NCBI GenBank assembly: GCA_937898885.1 | Contig: CALDKD010000099.1 | Coordinates: 1 to 58,958 of the forward strand | Reading direction: 5' to 3' | Length of the DNA stretch: 58,958 nt | Origin: an uncultured Bacteroidales bacterium | GTDB lineage: Bacteria; Bacteroidota; Bacteroidia; Bacteroidales; Bacteroidaceae | Shown here: piece by piece, positions 44,871 through 53,393 of the stretch | How positions within the stretch are numbered: position 1 is the first letter of the stretch | Layout: each line of letters begins with the position of its first letter | Position numbers and translations under genes: made by a program | The notes under the pieces: generated by a model | The model's input: the letters and a program-made list of their open reading frames with translations, nothing else | Database searches by the model: none | Told to the model about the DNA's origin: nothing

Positions 44871-45482
44871 TCAGCGGGTTAGATAGAGGAGAGCCTCAGG
44901 ACCAAGATTAAAGAGAAGGTCTGCTACGCTCAGGTTCGGTATGAAGCCGTTCTTCTGGCGAAACACCTGATAATATGGTTCAAGGTTGCCCTCAGGCTGA
45001 GCGTCCGGCTCAACCATCCAGCGGAAATCAGATAATCCGCAGGCATCGTTAACCGGAGTGAACTCATCCGTAAGGGATATCTCGGTATTGATACCGGCCA
45101 GGGCGAGAACCGTATGAAGCAGTTCCTGGTTAAAATCAATAAGGAAAGTCTGGCGCTTCTCATATATCGGACGCAAGTCATCCTCATAATACATAAAGAA
45201 CGGACTGTTCATATATGCCGAGGCAAGAGCATTCCAATGCAGATGTCTCCAGTTGCCGTGGTCGCTTATGCGCACATCACGCATCAACTGTTTAGGAGAG
45301 TCAGACTTGACCACAGGAATTGTGAGGGTCTGGACACCATCAGCCACCGCTATCACGCAGCGGTTCCGGTATGTCTGTTTATGATAGCTGTCGTACTGCT
45401 CGACAAGCACCCGCGCAGATGAGACCATCATCCTGACCATACTGACTGGAGGCAGGTATGCGGAGCAAAAAAGAGGAGGCAT
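44871..45482 (-). CDS. WbqC-family protein
   Basis: The protein is 203 residues and matches the WbqC-like family: the N-terminal PPLFCSAYLPPVSMVRMMV, HKQTYRNRCVIA, LTIPVV and WRHLHWNALASAYMNSPFF blocks are typical. The family occurs with polysaccharide and nucleotide-sugar genes, but its biochemical activity is not established here. The ATG overlaps the lepB stop by one base (TGATG), so it is translationally coupled to lepB and is the last gene of the Met/Gly protein-dapB-lepB-wbqC operon. Confidence 0.9.
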   Translation of the reverse strand: MPPLFCSAYLPPVSMVRMMVSSARVLVEQYDSYHKQTYRNRCVIAVADGVQTLTIPVVKSDSPKQLMRDVRISDHGNWRHLHWNALASAYMNSPFFMYYEDDLRPIYEKRQTFLIDFNQELLHTVLALAGINTEISLTDEFTPVNDACGLSDFRWMVEPDAQPEGNLEPYYQVFRQKNGFIPNLSVADLLFNLGPEALLYLTR

Positions 45483-46972
45483 CAGTTATAGCTCTTTACT
45501 GTGTGGAATATGCGGTTCCAGCGTATCTTGCCTTTCTGGCCAAACCTCTTGTCCTTGTCAAGAGAGAGCCATACCACTACCGGACGGCCCACGATATGAT
45601 CCTCCGGCACAAAGCCCCAGTAGCGCGAGTCGGCGCTGTTGTGACGGTTGTCGCCCATCATCCAGTAATAGTCCATCTGGAATGTGTAGCTGGTAGCCTT
45701 TGCGCCATTAATGAGAATTGTGCCGTCAGGCTCAACCATCAGCTCATTACCCTCATATACCTTGATGATACGCTCATACAAAGGCAGGTTGTCAATATCA
45801 AGCTCAACAGTCTCGCCCTTCTTTGGAATCCATACCGGACCGTAGTTGTCAACACTCCACTTGGTATTCTTGTTAAGCGGGAACAGCCACACTCCTTCCT
45901 TATGATGAATACGCTCTACATTTACCGCGATTTCTGAATGTGCGGAAAGAGTGGCTGCGGCCTTTTCAGTAAGAGGCAAAATAACTGTGCCGGCACGGTT
46001 ATACTTGTCCGGTAAGTCTTCCTGGCTCAGCCAAAGTTCCTCACGAAGCTTCTGAGGAATAGGATTGGACAAAGTAACGTTATAATTGAACTGCACGTTC
46101 TCTGGCTGGTGCGATTCCTGTCCGTCAATATAAATGATGCCATCAATTATCCGGAGTGTCTGGCCAGGAAGCCCCACGCACCTTTTCACATAATTCTCTC
46201 TCCGGTCAACGGGACGTGAGCCTATAGCGCCAAATGTATCTGAGTGACTGCTTATATAATCGCGCCCTACGGAATAATAGAAATCATACACATTGCGCTG
46301 CTCCATCGCGCTCATACTGTCAAGTCTGACATCACGGCACAGGCTGCAGCCTATCTCATAGACCAGACCATAATAGTCCATTGCCTGATATGCAGGATTG
46401 CCTACAATCGTATCGCCTGAAGGATAATTGAAGACCACAATGTCGTTCTGCTGTATTGTGCCGAAACCTCTCACGCGCTCGTACTTCCACTGCGGCTTTT
46501 CAAAATAGCTTTTGCCACCTCCAGGAAGAGTGTTGTTCGTAAGCGGCATAGTAAGGGGAGTCATAGGCTTGCGTGGTCCGTATGCCACCTTGCTCACATA
46601 AAGGTAATCGCCTACCAGGAGCGACTTTTCCAGAGAGGATGACGGAATGGTATAATTCTGAAAAAGATAGAGATTCACAAAATAGACCGCCACAAGCGCG
46701 AAAACAATGGCGTCAATCCAGCTCATTACTGAACGCAAGGCAGAATTCCTTATGTCTTTCCACCAACTCCACTTGATGATTTTTGTGGTGTACAGGTCAA
46801 AGATGAACGGTACAGCCAACAATCCCCACCATCCTTTTATCCAAACAAGGAACAGCAGATACAATATCATCACGATGGCAAGCACCACCCAGTCGTGTGC
46901 CGGAACATCAGAAAGCTTTCTCACAGCAGGCACCTTATCACCTGCTTTCTCAGACGTTTGTGACATCTTCAA
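45482..46972 (-). CDS. lepB: Signal peptidase I
   Basis: It cleaves signal peptides from exported proteins at the outer face of the inner membrane. The 496-residue protein is long, as in many Bacteroidetes. Two or more N-terminal membrane helices (about 25-65 and 85-110) are followed by the catalytic Ser block TIPSSSLEKSLLVGDYLYV, the Lys block RENYVKRCVGLPGQTL, and MGDNRHNSADSRYWGFVPEDHIVG. A large insert separates the two catalytic motifs. It follows dapB by 26 bases and overlaps wbqC by one base. A shorter paralogue is at 25,014. Confidence 0.95.
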   Translation of the reverse strand: MKMSQTSEKAGDKVPAVRKLSDVPAHDWVVLAIVMILYLLFLVWIKGWWGLLAVPFIFDLYTTKIIKWSWWKDIRNSALRSVMSWIDAIVFALVAVYFVNLYLFQNYTIPSSSLEKSLLVGDYLYVSKVAYGPRKPMTPLTMPLTNNTLPGGGKSYFEKPQWKYERVRGFGTIQQNDIVVFNYPSGDTIVGNPAYQAMDYYGLVYEIGCSLCRDVRLDSMSAMEQRNVYDFYYSVGRDYISSHSDTFGAIGSRPVDRRENYVKRCVGLPGQTLRIIDGIIYIDGQESHQPENVQFNYNVTLSNPIPQKLREELWLSQEDLPDKYNRAGTVILPLTEKAAATLSAHSEIAVNVERIHHKEGVWLFPLNKNTKWSVDNYGPVWIPKKGETVELDIDNLPLYERIIKVYEGNELMVEPDGTILINGAKATSYTFQMDYYWMMGDNRHNSADSRYWGFVPEDHIVGRPVVVWLSLDKDKRFGQKGKIRWNRIFHTVKSYN

Positions 46973-46998
46973 ACAATTTCAAACTTACTACATTCTTT

Positions 46999-47754
46999 TC
47001 AGATACCAAGCAAATCACCCATACCAAGGAATCCGGTATGACTGATGGTGTATTCAGCAGCCAGGACAGCGCCTAAGGCAAGACCCGAGCGGTTTCTTGC
47101 ACTGTGTGTCAACACTATCTCATCAGCATCGCTGCTGTATGTTATCGTGTGAATTCCTGCAATCTCGCCTTCGCGTACGGAATCAATACGCACACAATCG
47201 GCAGCACAATCCTCACTGCCGGAAAGTGTTCCATCAGCAGCCAGCAGTGTGCCCTTTGTCCAGCCGCTCTTGCGGTCAAGACCATTGATAATACCCTCAG
47301 CCAACGTAATGGCCGTACCGCTTGGCGCATCAAGTTTGTGAATATGGTGCGTCTCAGACATCGAGACATCATACATAGGATAAGCGTTCATCAGCCTCGC
47401 CAGATAATTGCTGGCAAGAGAGAACAACGCCACACCAAGGCTGAAGTTGCTTGACCAGAAAAGGGTGTTTGAGCCGTCAGCGCATAATGCGCGCATCTCA
47501 TCACGTTTCTGCTCCATCCATCCGGTGCTTCCGCTTACAACCCTCACACCCGCCTTGAATGCTTTCCGGACATTATCGTATGCCTGCGTAGGCGCTGTGA
47601 ACTCAATGGCGACATCCGCACTGCGAAAAGCCTCACTCTCAAAATCCTCAGGGTTGTCTATATCAATCCTGCAGACTATTGAATGGCCACGCGACAGAGC
47701 AACGCGCTCTATCTCGTGTCCCATCTTACCATAACCAATAAGTGCTATGCGCAT
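46999..47754 (-). CDS. dapB: 4-hydroxy-tetrahydrodipicolinate reductase
   Basis: The NAD(P)H enzyme of lysine and meso-diaminopimelate synthesis. The protein is 251 residues. Motifs are the N-terminal Rossmann ALIGYGKMGHEIE, EFTAPTQAYDNV, GSTGW and the active-site ETHHIHKLDAPSGTAI with its His pair and Lys. Its ATG overlaps the stop of the upstream Met/Gly-rich protein by one base, and lepB follows 26 bases later. No lysine riboswitch or other leader is seen because the gene is internal to an operon. Confidence 0.95.
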   Translation of the reverse strand: MRIALIGYGKMGHEIERVALSRGHSIVCRIDIDNPEDFESEAFRSADVAIEFTAPTQAYDNVRKAFKAGVRVVSGSTGWMEQKRDEMRALCADGSNTLFWSSNFSLGVALFSLASNYLARLMNAYPMYDVSMSETHHIHKLDAPSGTAITLAEGIINGLDRKSGWTKGTLLAADGTLSGSEDCAADCVRIDSVREGEIAGIHTITYSSDADEIVLTHSARNRSGLALGAVLAAEYTISHTGFLGMGDLLGI

Positions 47755-48311
47755 CAGAAATCAAGGCTGGTATTTTCATAAACGTGAGCCATCAGATAAC
47801 CGAGGCCCCTGCCATATCTCTTGTCCTGAATGGCATTCCACTGCTCAAACTGCTCCTCGTCAAGCATCTTCTTGTACTTCTTGGCATACTTGGCGGTTAT
47901 CTTCTCAACAGTCTCACGGATTGCAGTCTGATTCAGAGCCTCCTGCTCGCCACTGCCGAATCCGAAGCCCATTCCACCCATACGGCCACCTCCCATTGAT
48001 GCGAACTCATTAGAGAGGAGATGCTCAAAAATGGCACGCTGCATATTGCGGCACACCTCCTCATACTCAGTTTTCACCAACTTTGTAAACTTGTCTGAAG
48101 TCTTCTGATCCAAAAAGAAAGGGAGATCATACAGACAGGCCTGAACTATGGAATCGGACTCTACCTCATAAAATGGTTTCTCAGACGAGCCCATCATACC
48201 CGGCATCATACCCATTCCACCCATTGGCGGCATCATACCTCCCATAGGACGCTGGGCCTGAGCCACAACCACAGCACACAATGCAATAAGTAAAAGGGAA
48301 AACCTCTTCAT
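47754..48311 (-). CDS. Exported Met/Gly-rich protein of unknown function
   Basis: The protein is 185 residues. A signal peptide ends ...VAQA before Gln20. Residues ~20-45 are almost only Gly, Met and Pro (RPMGGMMPPMGGMGMMPGMM). A helical region with Glu/Lys/Gln and one Cys pair follows, then a second Gly/Met-rich stretch (MGGGRMGGMGFGFGSG), and a charged helical end (EKITAKYAKKYKKMLDEEQFEQW). Such Met-rich segments can bind copper(I), but the role is not known. The gene is the first of the dapB-lepB-wbqC operon: its stop overlaps the dapB start. Confidence 0.72.
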   Translation of the reverse strand: MKRFSLLLIALCAVVVAQAQRPMGGMMPPMGGMGMMPGMMGSSEKPFYEVESDSIVQACLYDLPFFLDQKTSDKFTKLVKTEYEEVCRNMQRAIFEHLLSNEFASMGGGRMGGMGFGFGSGEQEALNQTAIRETVEKITAKYAKKYKKMLDEEQFEQWNAIQDKRYGRGLGYLMAHVYENTSLDF

Positions 48312-48351
48312 ACCTGTTTCTTGTTTATGTTATTATTACTAACTATTTAAA

Positions 48352-48397
48352 TCAAAAGGGCACCCTTTCTGCGGCACACCGCGGAAAGAGCGCCCTT
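48352..48397 (-). terminator. Terminator after pckA
   Basis: On the minus strand AAGGGC-GC-CTTTC-CGCGG pairs across a four-base loop with CCGC-GAAAG-GG-GCCCTT, followed by TTTGATTT. Confidence 0.85.
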
Positions 48398-48415
48398 ATT
48401 ATCAGTTACCAGCTA

Positions 48416-50020
48416 TCAGAGCTTTGGGCCAGCGGCAACCAGAGCCTTGCCTGCCTCATTGCCCTCGTACTTTGCGAAGTTCTTGATGAAGCGGCCTGCC
48501 AGATCCTTAGCCTTCTCCTCCCACTCAGCAGCGTTCTTGTAAGTGTCGCGCGGGTCAAGGATGTTGGTGTCAACGCCCTCAAGCTGTGTAGGAACCTCAA
48601 AGTCGAAGTAAGGAATCTGCTTGGTAGGAGCCTTATCGATTGAGCCGTTCAGGATAGCATCGATGATGCCACGGGTATCGCGGATAGAGATACGCTTGCC
48701 TGTGCCGTTCCAGCCAGTGTTGACCAAGTAAGCCTTGGCACCGCTCTTCTCCATCTTCTTAACCAGCTCCTCAGCATACTTTGTAGGATGCAGCTCAAGG
48801 AATGCCTGGCCGAAGCAAGCTGAGAATGTCGGGGTCGGCTCGGTGATACCGCGCTCTGTACCGGCCAGCTTAGCTGTGAAGCCGCTCAGGAAATAGTATT
48901 TGGTCTGCTCCGGAGTAAGGATTGATACTGGAGGCAGAACGCCGAATGCGTCAGCTGACAGGAAAATAACCTGCTTTGCAGCCGGGCCCTCAGATGCCGG
49001 ACGGACAATCTTGTTGATATGATAGATAGGATAGCTTACGCGGGTATTCTCGGTAACGCTCTTGTCAGCGAAGTCAATCTTGCCCTCAGCGTCAACGGTA
49101 ACGTTCTCAAGAAGAGCGTCACGACGGATTGCGTTATAGATATCAGGCTCTGACTCCTTGTCAAGGTTGATAACCTTGGCATAGCAGCCACCCTCAAGGT
49201 TGAATACGCCCTCATCATCCCATCCGTGCTCGTCATCACCGATAAGCAGACGCTTAGGATCGGTTGACAGAGTGGTCTTACCGGTACCTGACAGACCGAA
49301 GAAGATAGCTGTGTTCTGGCCGTTCATATCGGTGTTTGCAGAGCAGTGCATTGAGGCGATGCCCTGAAGCGGGAGGAAGTAGTTCATCATTGAGAAGAGA
49401 CCCTTCTTCATCTCACCACCGTACCAGGTGTTGAGGATAACCTGCTCCTTGCTTGTAACATTGAATGCTACGGCAGTCTCTGAGCGGAGACCCATCTCCT
49501 TGAAGTTCTCAACCTTTGCCTTGGCTGCGCAATATACTACGAAATCCGGCTCCAGGTCAAACTCGGCCTGATTCTGAGGACGGATGAACATATTGGTTAC
49601 AAAATGAGCCTGCCATGCAACCTCCATAATGAAGCGGACCTTCATACGGGTATCCTTGTGTGTTCCGCAGAAGCCGTCAACAACGAACAGACGCTTGCCT
49701 GAGAGCTGCTTCAGAGCCAGTTCCTTCAGCTTTGCCCAGTTCTCCTGTGAGAGCTCGTGGTTGTCGTTAGGATACTCAGGAGTGTTCCACCATACGGTGT
49801 TCTTTGACTTGTCGTCCATAACGATGTACTTGTCCTTAGGTGAGCGGCCGGTATAGATGCCAGTCATCACGTTGATAGCGCCAAGCTCAGTTACCTGACC
49901 TTTGTCAAAACCCTCAAGACCCGGTTTGGTCTCCTCGTTGTAAAGAACCTCGTAAGTTGGATTGTAAAGAATCTCGGTTGCACCGTTGATTCCGTACTTC
50001 TTCAGATCAATGTTTGCCAT
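48416..50020 (-). CDS. pckA: ATP-dependent phosphoenolpyruvate carboxykinase
   Basis: It interconverts oxaloacetate and PEP; in rumen/gut Bacteroidales it often runs towards oxaloacetate, fixing CO2 for succinate production. The protein is 534 residues. ATP type is shown by the P-loop GLSGTGKTTLSTDPKR, with the preceding SMHCSANTD and following EHGWDDEGVFNLEGGCYAK. GIYTGRSPKDKY near the N-terminus is the substrate loop. It stands alone, with its own -7 box (TATCTTTG, 50105-50112 minus) and a terminator. Confidence 0.97.
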   Translation of the reverse strand: MANIDLKKYGINGATEILYNPTYEVLYNEETKPGLEGFDKGQVTELGAINVMTGIYTGRSPKDKYIVMDDKSKNTVWWNTPEYPNDNHELSQENWAKLKELALKQLSGKRLFVVDGFCGTHKDTRMKVRFIMEVAWQAHFVTNMFIRPQNQAEFDLEPDFVVYCAAKAKVENFKEMGLRSETAVAFNVTSKEQVILNTWYGGEMKKGLFSMMNYFLPLQGIASMHCSANTDMNGQNTAIFFGLSGTGKTTLSTDPKRLLIGDDEHGWDDEGVFNLEGGCYAKVINLDKESEPDIYNAIRRDALLENVTVDAEGKIDFADKSVTENTRVSYPIYHINKIVRPASEGPAAKQVIFLSADAFGVLPPVSILTPEQTKYYFLSGFTAKLAGTERGITEPTPTFSACFGQAFLELHPTKYAEELVKKMEKSGAKAYLVNTGWNGTGKRISIRDTRGIIDAILNGSIDKAPTKQIPYFDFEVPTQLEGVDTNILDPRDTYKNAAEWEEKAKDLAGRFIKNFAKYEGNEAGKALVAAGPKL

Positions 50021-50104
50021 TTTGTTTGTATTGTTTGTTAAAAATTCGCTGTCCTTCCGTAAGAGGGAAAGGGCATCCGAAGACAGTCCCTCGTTTCCCG
50101 ACTA

Positions 50105-50112
50105 CAAAGATA
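50105..50112 (-). promoter_or_regulatory. -7 box (TATCTTTG) for pckA
   Basis: A perfect TAnnTTTG on the minus strand, about 85 bases before the pckA ATG. Confidence 0.5.
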
Positions 50113-50243
50113 CTACCTTTTTAAAATATGCGAAACACCAAATTAACATTTTATGAACAGACGCCTATATTTAAACTTTGATAACACGAAGTGTTTACCA
50201 CACTTTGCAAAATACTCACCGTGCGCACAACCGGAAAAATAAT

Positions 50244-50275
50244 TTTGCTTGAGAACAACGGATTTTATACCTTTG
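50244..50275 (+). promoter_or_regulatory. Bacteroidetes-type promoter for upp
   Basis: TTTG (50244-50247) and TACCTTTG (50268-50275) are separated by 20 bases, a good -33/-7 pair, 40 bases before the upp ATG. Confidence 0.65.
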
Positions 50276-50315
50276 GCGGATATTGCAGACGGACATCATA
50301 AAAAGACAACTATAA

Positions 50316-50966
50316 ATGGAAGTTATTGATTTTAACAAAACGAACTCAATTCTGAACAAGTTCATGTCAGAGTTGCGTGATGTGAATGTTCAGGGTGACC
50401 AGATGCGTTTCCGCAAGAATCTGGAGCGCATCGGCGAGATTATGGCCTACGAGGTGAGCAAGCGTCTCAACTATGTGACAAAGCAGGTTCAGACCCCACT
50501 TGGCACCGCAACAGTAAACGTACCCCGCGAGGACGTGGTACTTGCCACGGTATTCCGCGCAGGACTGCCTCTGCATCAGGGATTTCACAATTACTTTGAC
50601 CACTGCGAGAATGCATTCGTATCAGCATACCGCAAATATCTGGACGAGGTGAACTTCGACATACACATCGAGTACCTCGCATCACCCGAGCTGGAAGGAA
50701 AGACTCTGATTCTGGTAGATCCGATGCTTGCCACCGGAAGCAGTATGTATCTGGCATACAGGGCCCTGCTCTCCAAAGGCACTCCAAAGACCATACATCT
50801 GGCATCCGTCATCGCAGCCCAGCAGGGTGTGGATTACATCACCAAGATGTTCCCGCAGGACAAGACCACACTCTGGTGTGCCGCCATTGACCCTGAGCTC
50901 AACAGCCACGCCTATATAGTGCCGGGCCTGGGTGACGCAGGCGACCTCTGCTTCGGACAGAAATAA
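50316..50966 (+). CDS. upp: Uracil phosphoribosyltransferase
   Basis: It salvages uracil with PRPP to UMP. The protein is 216 residues. The PRPP-binding motif is LVDPMLATGSSMYLA. The C-terminal uracil-binding PGLGDAGDLCFG and the N-terminal VFRAGLPLHQGF region complete the family picture. It has its own promoter and a terminator shared with the convergent DUF975 gene. Confidence 0.96.
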   Translation: MEVIDFNKTNSILNKFMSELRDVNVQGDQMRFRKNLERIGEIMAYEVSKRLNYVTKQVQTPLGTATVNVPREDVVLATVFRAGLPLHQGFHNYFDHCENAFVSAYRKYLDEVNFDIHIEYLASPELEGKTLILVDPMLATGSSMYLAYRALLSKGTPKTIHLASVIAAQQGVDYITKMFPQDKTTLWCAAIDPELNSHAYIVPGLGDAGDLCFGQK

Positions 50967-50968
50967 AA

Positions 50969-51030
50969 AAGGCGGACCGCAATCCGCCTTCCCAGCAGCA
51001 AAAGACGCAGGCCCTGGTCCCGCGTCTTTT
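50969..51030. terminator. Two tandem hairpins ending upp and the convergent DUF975 gene
   Basis: AAGGCGGA/TCCGCCTT (50969-50976 with 50983-50990) and AAAAGACGC/GCGTCTTTT (51000-51008 with 51022-51030) each form perfect stems; the second has A and T runs on both sides, so it can act in both directions. Confidence 0.85.
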
Positions 51031-51037
51031 CTCATTG

Positions 51038-51751
51038 TCACTTGCCATATCTCTGAAGTACCACGGCAATAGGGTCATCACCATACAGCTCAGCCTTCAC
51101 CTCCTCGTAGAAATGGGCGTGCGAGCACTGTATATATGGTTGTAGCCAGAAGAAGCCTATACCTAAAGTAAGGATGCACAGAATCGCCCATCCTATGAAA
51201 CTCAGGTCCAGCAGGAACAGACGGAACTTATGGCCGTTCATCATCTTGCGGCTCAGATAGATACAGTCATCAACCGGAATGTCAGGACAATCGCGCGATA
51301 TGAAAGACGCCATACTGTACGCGTATGCCTTAATGATGCCTGGAATAAGCAGCAGAAGTGACCATAATATGGTGTAGATGTCGACCAGCAATTTCGTACC
51401 CAGGGCGCGCCAGTAACGCCACTTGAATCCATTGTCGAACATGTTTCCCATCAGTCTGTCATCGCCGCGCTTCAGGTTCAGGAAGGTATTCTCATAGCCG
51501 AACCCCAACGGCAACATAACGAAAAGAATCAAAGGCCAGCTTGTAAAGCCTACCAAGCTTGGCAGATCCATATCGGTCAGGAAATTGTATAGGCCTATAG
51601 TTCTCATAGCCTCGCTCGCACTGACACAAATATCCGGTCCCTCGCACAGAAATGTAATCAGCACATAAACCAAAGTAGTCAGCGCGGCTGCGCCCCAGTG
51701 CCCGCGAAGAGAAGCACGGGCATCACTGCGGATTTCAGAATTCCTTTTCAT
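51038..51751 (-). CDS. DUF975-family integral membrane protein
   Basis: The protein is 237 residues with four to five hydrophobic segments. The DUF975 signature LSRKMMNGHKFRLFLLDLSFIGWAILCILTLGIGFFWLQPY is visible in order near residues 165-210, after MASFISRDCPDI. The N-terminus (SEIRSDARASLRGHWG) is the usual start. Function is unknown; the family is widespread in Firmicutes and Bacteroidetes. It has a -7 box (TACCTTTG, 51812-51819 minus) and a possible regulator site further upstream (51852-51878). Confidence 0.88.
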   Translation of the reverse strand: MKRNSEIRSDARASLRGHWGAAALTTLVYVLITFLCEGPDICVSASEAMRTIGLYNFLTDMDLPSLVGFTSWPLILFVMLPLGFGYENTFLNLKRGDDRLMGNMFDNGFKWRYWRALGTKLLVDIYTILWSLLLLIPGIIKAYAYSMASFISRDCPDIPVDDCIYLSRKMMNGHKFRLFLLDLSFIGWAILCILTLGIGFFWLQPYIQCSHAHFYEEVKAELYGDDPIAVVLQRYGK

Positions 51752-51811
51752 AATCTTTATTTATATTGTTATTGTTGTCTGATAATCCCGTCTGATGTGA
51801 ATTACCGGACA

Positions 51812-51819
51812 CAAAGGTA
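51812..51819 (-). promoter_or_regulatory. -7 box (TACCTTTG) for the DUF975 gene
   Basis: A TAnnTTTG match on the minus strand, about 60 bases before the ATG; a TTTTG about 22 bases upstream of it could be the -33 element. Confidence 0.5.
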
Positions 51820-51851
51820 AGTCATTTGCAAGTTCCAGTCGCAAAATCAGT

Positions 51852-51878
51852 GTGACAATATTGTGACATTATTGTCAC
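51852..51878. promoter_or_regulatory. Inverted repeat with TGTGA/TCACA-type arms, candidate regulator site
   Basis: GTGACAATA (51852-51860) and TATTGTCAC (51870-51878) are perfect 9-bp arms nine bases apart, with another TGTGACA in the middle. It lies at the sufE stop codon and about 30-60 bases upstream of the DUF975 -7 box. It could be a Crp/Fnr-type site for the DUF975 promoter or a hairpin after sufE. Confidence 0.45.
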
Positions 51879-52297
51879 GCCCTATTCTGAAAGGCAAGGG
51901 CATAGCATCGCATCTGCCGGACCATAGAGAGCAGGCCATTGCTGCGAGTCGGGGAAAGGTGCTCGCTCAGACCAATCGCGTCTATGAAATGAAGGTCACT
52001 GGCAATGATGTCTGCGGGTGTCTGCCCGGACCACACCCTGATAAGCAGGCCTATCAGCCCTTTGGTGATGATGGCATCGCTGTCTGCCTGAAAGAGAACC
52101 TTGCCATACGGCATCTCTGCGTGAAGCCACACACGGCTCTGGCATCCCTCTATAAGATTGTCCTCTGTCTTGTACCGCTCATCCAGACGAGGCAGTGAGT
52201 TACCCAGGTCTATTATAAGCTGATACTTGTCCATCCAGTCGTCAAAGACGCTGAACTCCTCAATTATCTCATCTTGAATATCGTTGATTGATGCCAT
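51875..52297 (-). CDS. sufE: SufE-family sulfur-transfer protein
   Basis: It accepts sulfur from a cysteine desulfurase and boosts Fe-S cluster assembly. With the ATG at 52297 the protein is 140 residues; a GTG one codon upstream adds only one residue. The active cysteine is in EDNLIEGCQSRVWLHAE, and IIDLGNSLPRLDERYKT is the standard preceding helix. The ATG overlaps the stop of the upstream M28 gene by one base (TGATG), so the two are translationally coupled. No SufBCD or desulfurase gene is nearby in this window. Confidence 0.93.
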   Translation of the reverse strand: MASINDIQDEIIEEFSVFDDWMDKYQLIIDLGNSLPRLDERYKTEDNLIEGCQSRVWLHAEMPYGKVLFQADSDAIITKGLIGLLIRVWSGQTPADIIASDLHFIDAIGLSEHLSPTRSNGLLSMVRQMRCYALAFQNRA

Positions 52298-53322
52298 CAC
52301 TTCTCGTTATATATAACATACATCACAGTCTGGCCCACAGCCTGCAGTGTTGCCCTGTCAATGTGCTCCAGATTATCGCTCACGGTGTGCCAGGTAGGCC
52401 CGAATGAGCTCTGCCTGCAATCCGGATAGTACGGAATAATGTCAACCGCCGGTATCTTGGCTATTGTGTTTATGAAGACGTGGTCATCAGTAACATATCC
52501 GGACACCTCGTTTGAGAAGAGCCTGCCGTTACCAGTCACAGCCGCCGCATTCCAGACCTTGTCAACCACAGCCGGCGCATAATGAACGGAATAGGCCTCA
52601 CGGTAAAACACCGCATCCTGACCGCCTACCATATCAAGAAGTATGGCAAAACGGGCATTATAGTCCTGCCTGTGCATCCTGCGCGCCCAATATTGCGTGC
52701 CCAGGCCCCACATCTCAGCCCTCTCCGAGCCTTTCCAGTCACTTCCGGGGCCCCAGTCCTCGGCATCCAGGAAAATGCAGTCAACACCTATCTCCGGCTG
52801 CAGCATCTGCATCTGCCGTGCTATCTCAAGTATCACGGCCACACCGCTGGCGCCATCGTTCGCAGCATCCACAGGTGTCTTGCGATTCGCCTTGTCCGGA
52901 TCGTTGTCTGCCCAGGGACGGCTATCCCAGTGAGAGCAAATAATCACCCTTTTCCTCAGCTCAGGCTTGTACTGGCCTATGATATTGAAACCTTTTATCA
53001 GCGTCCCGTCAAAAGCTGTAACCTCTATATCCTGCACTATAGTCTCAGCTCCGAACCCGCGAAGCTTGTCTGCAAGCCACTGTGCGCAGGCCTTGTGCGC
53101 TGCGGTATTGGGCACGCGCGGGCCAAAGTCTGTCTGAGCCTTGACATAGCTGAAAGCGCTGTCAGCATCAAAAGAAGGCACAGTCACCGCCGCAACGGAT
53201 GATGTCTGTGCGGCAATGACCTCGCCGGCCTTGCCGGCCATTACCTTGCCACCCTTTCCGCCGCATCCCACAGCCAGAGCCAACCCCATGACAACCGTAC
53301 AAACCAGTCTGAACATAATCAC
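52297..53322 (-). CDS. Probable glutaminyl-peptide cyclotransferase (M28-family lipoprotein)
   Basis: The protein is 341 residues with a lipoprotein signal (MIMFRLVCTVVMGLALAVGC). The M28 fold is clear: VIICSHWDSRPWADND, VDAANDGASGVAVILEIARQM (metal Asp), CIFLDAEDWGPGS (metal Glu) and, near the end, GPTWHTVSDN (metal His). Bacteroidetes proteins with this HWDSRPWAD block are of the glutaminyl cyclase type, which turn N-terminal Gln of exported proteins into pyroglutamate; a peptidase cannot be excluded from sequence alone. Its stop overlaps the sufE start. Several exported proteins in this window have Gln as the first mature residue, its expected substrate. Confidence 0.82.
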   Translation of the reverse strand: MIMFRLVCTVVMGLALAVGCGGKGGKVMAGKAGEVIAAQTSSVAAVTVPSFDADSAFSYVKAQTDFGPRVPNTAAHKACAQWLADKLRGFGAETIVQDIEVTAFDGTLIKGFNIIGQYKPELRKRVIICSHWDSRPWADNDPDKANRKTPVDAANDGASGVAVILEIARQMQMLQPEIGVDCIFLDAEDWGPGSDWKGSERAEMWGLGTQYWARRMHRQDYNARFAILLDMVGGQDAVFYREAYSVHYAPAVVDKVWNAAAVTGNGRLFSNEVSGYVTDDHVFINTIAKIPAVDIIPYYPDCRQSSFGPTWHTVSDNLEHIDRATLQAVGQTVMYVIYNEK

Positions 53323-53393
53323 TCCTCAATATTCATTACCGCCAACTACCCCATTCCGAACGGCCGCCAGCCGCCAACAGCCAACAGCCAAAG

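Noticed and set aside
47700..48420. Lysine riboswitch before the dapB operon
   Set aside because: dapB is the second gene of the operon and no lysine-leader elements appear upstream of the first gene, which is preceded only by an AT-rich region and the pckA terminator.
52582..53202. 206-codon plus-strand open frame opposite the M28 lipoprotein
   Set aside because: Antisense to a gene with intact metal-binding motifs; no signal for a real protein.
53355..53392. Short GCCGCCA/CAACAGCC tandem repeat between the M28 and cysS genes
   Set aside because: Only a few imperfect copies of a short motif; too little to call a repeat array or CRISPR-like element.
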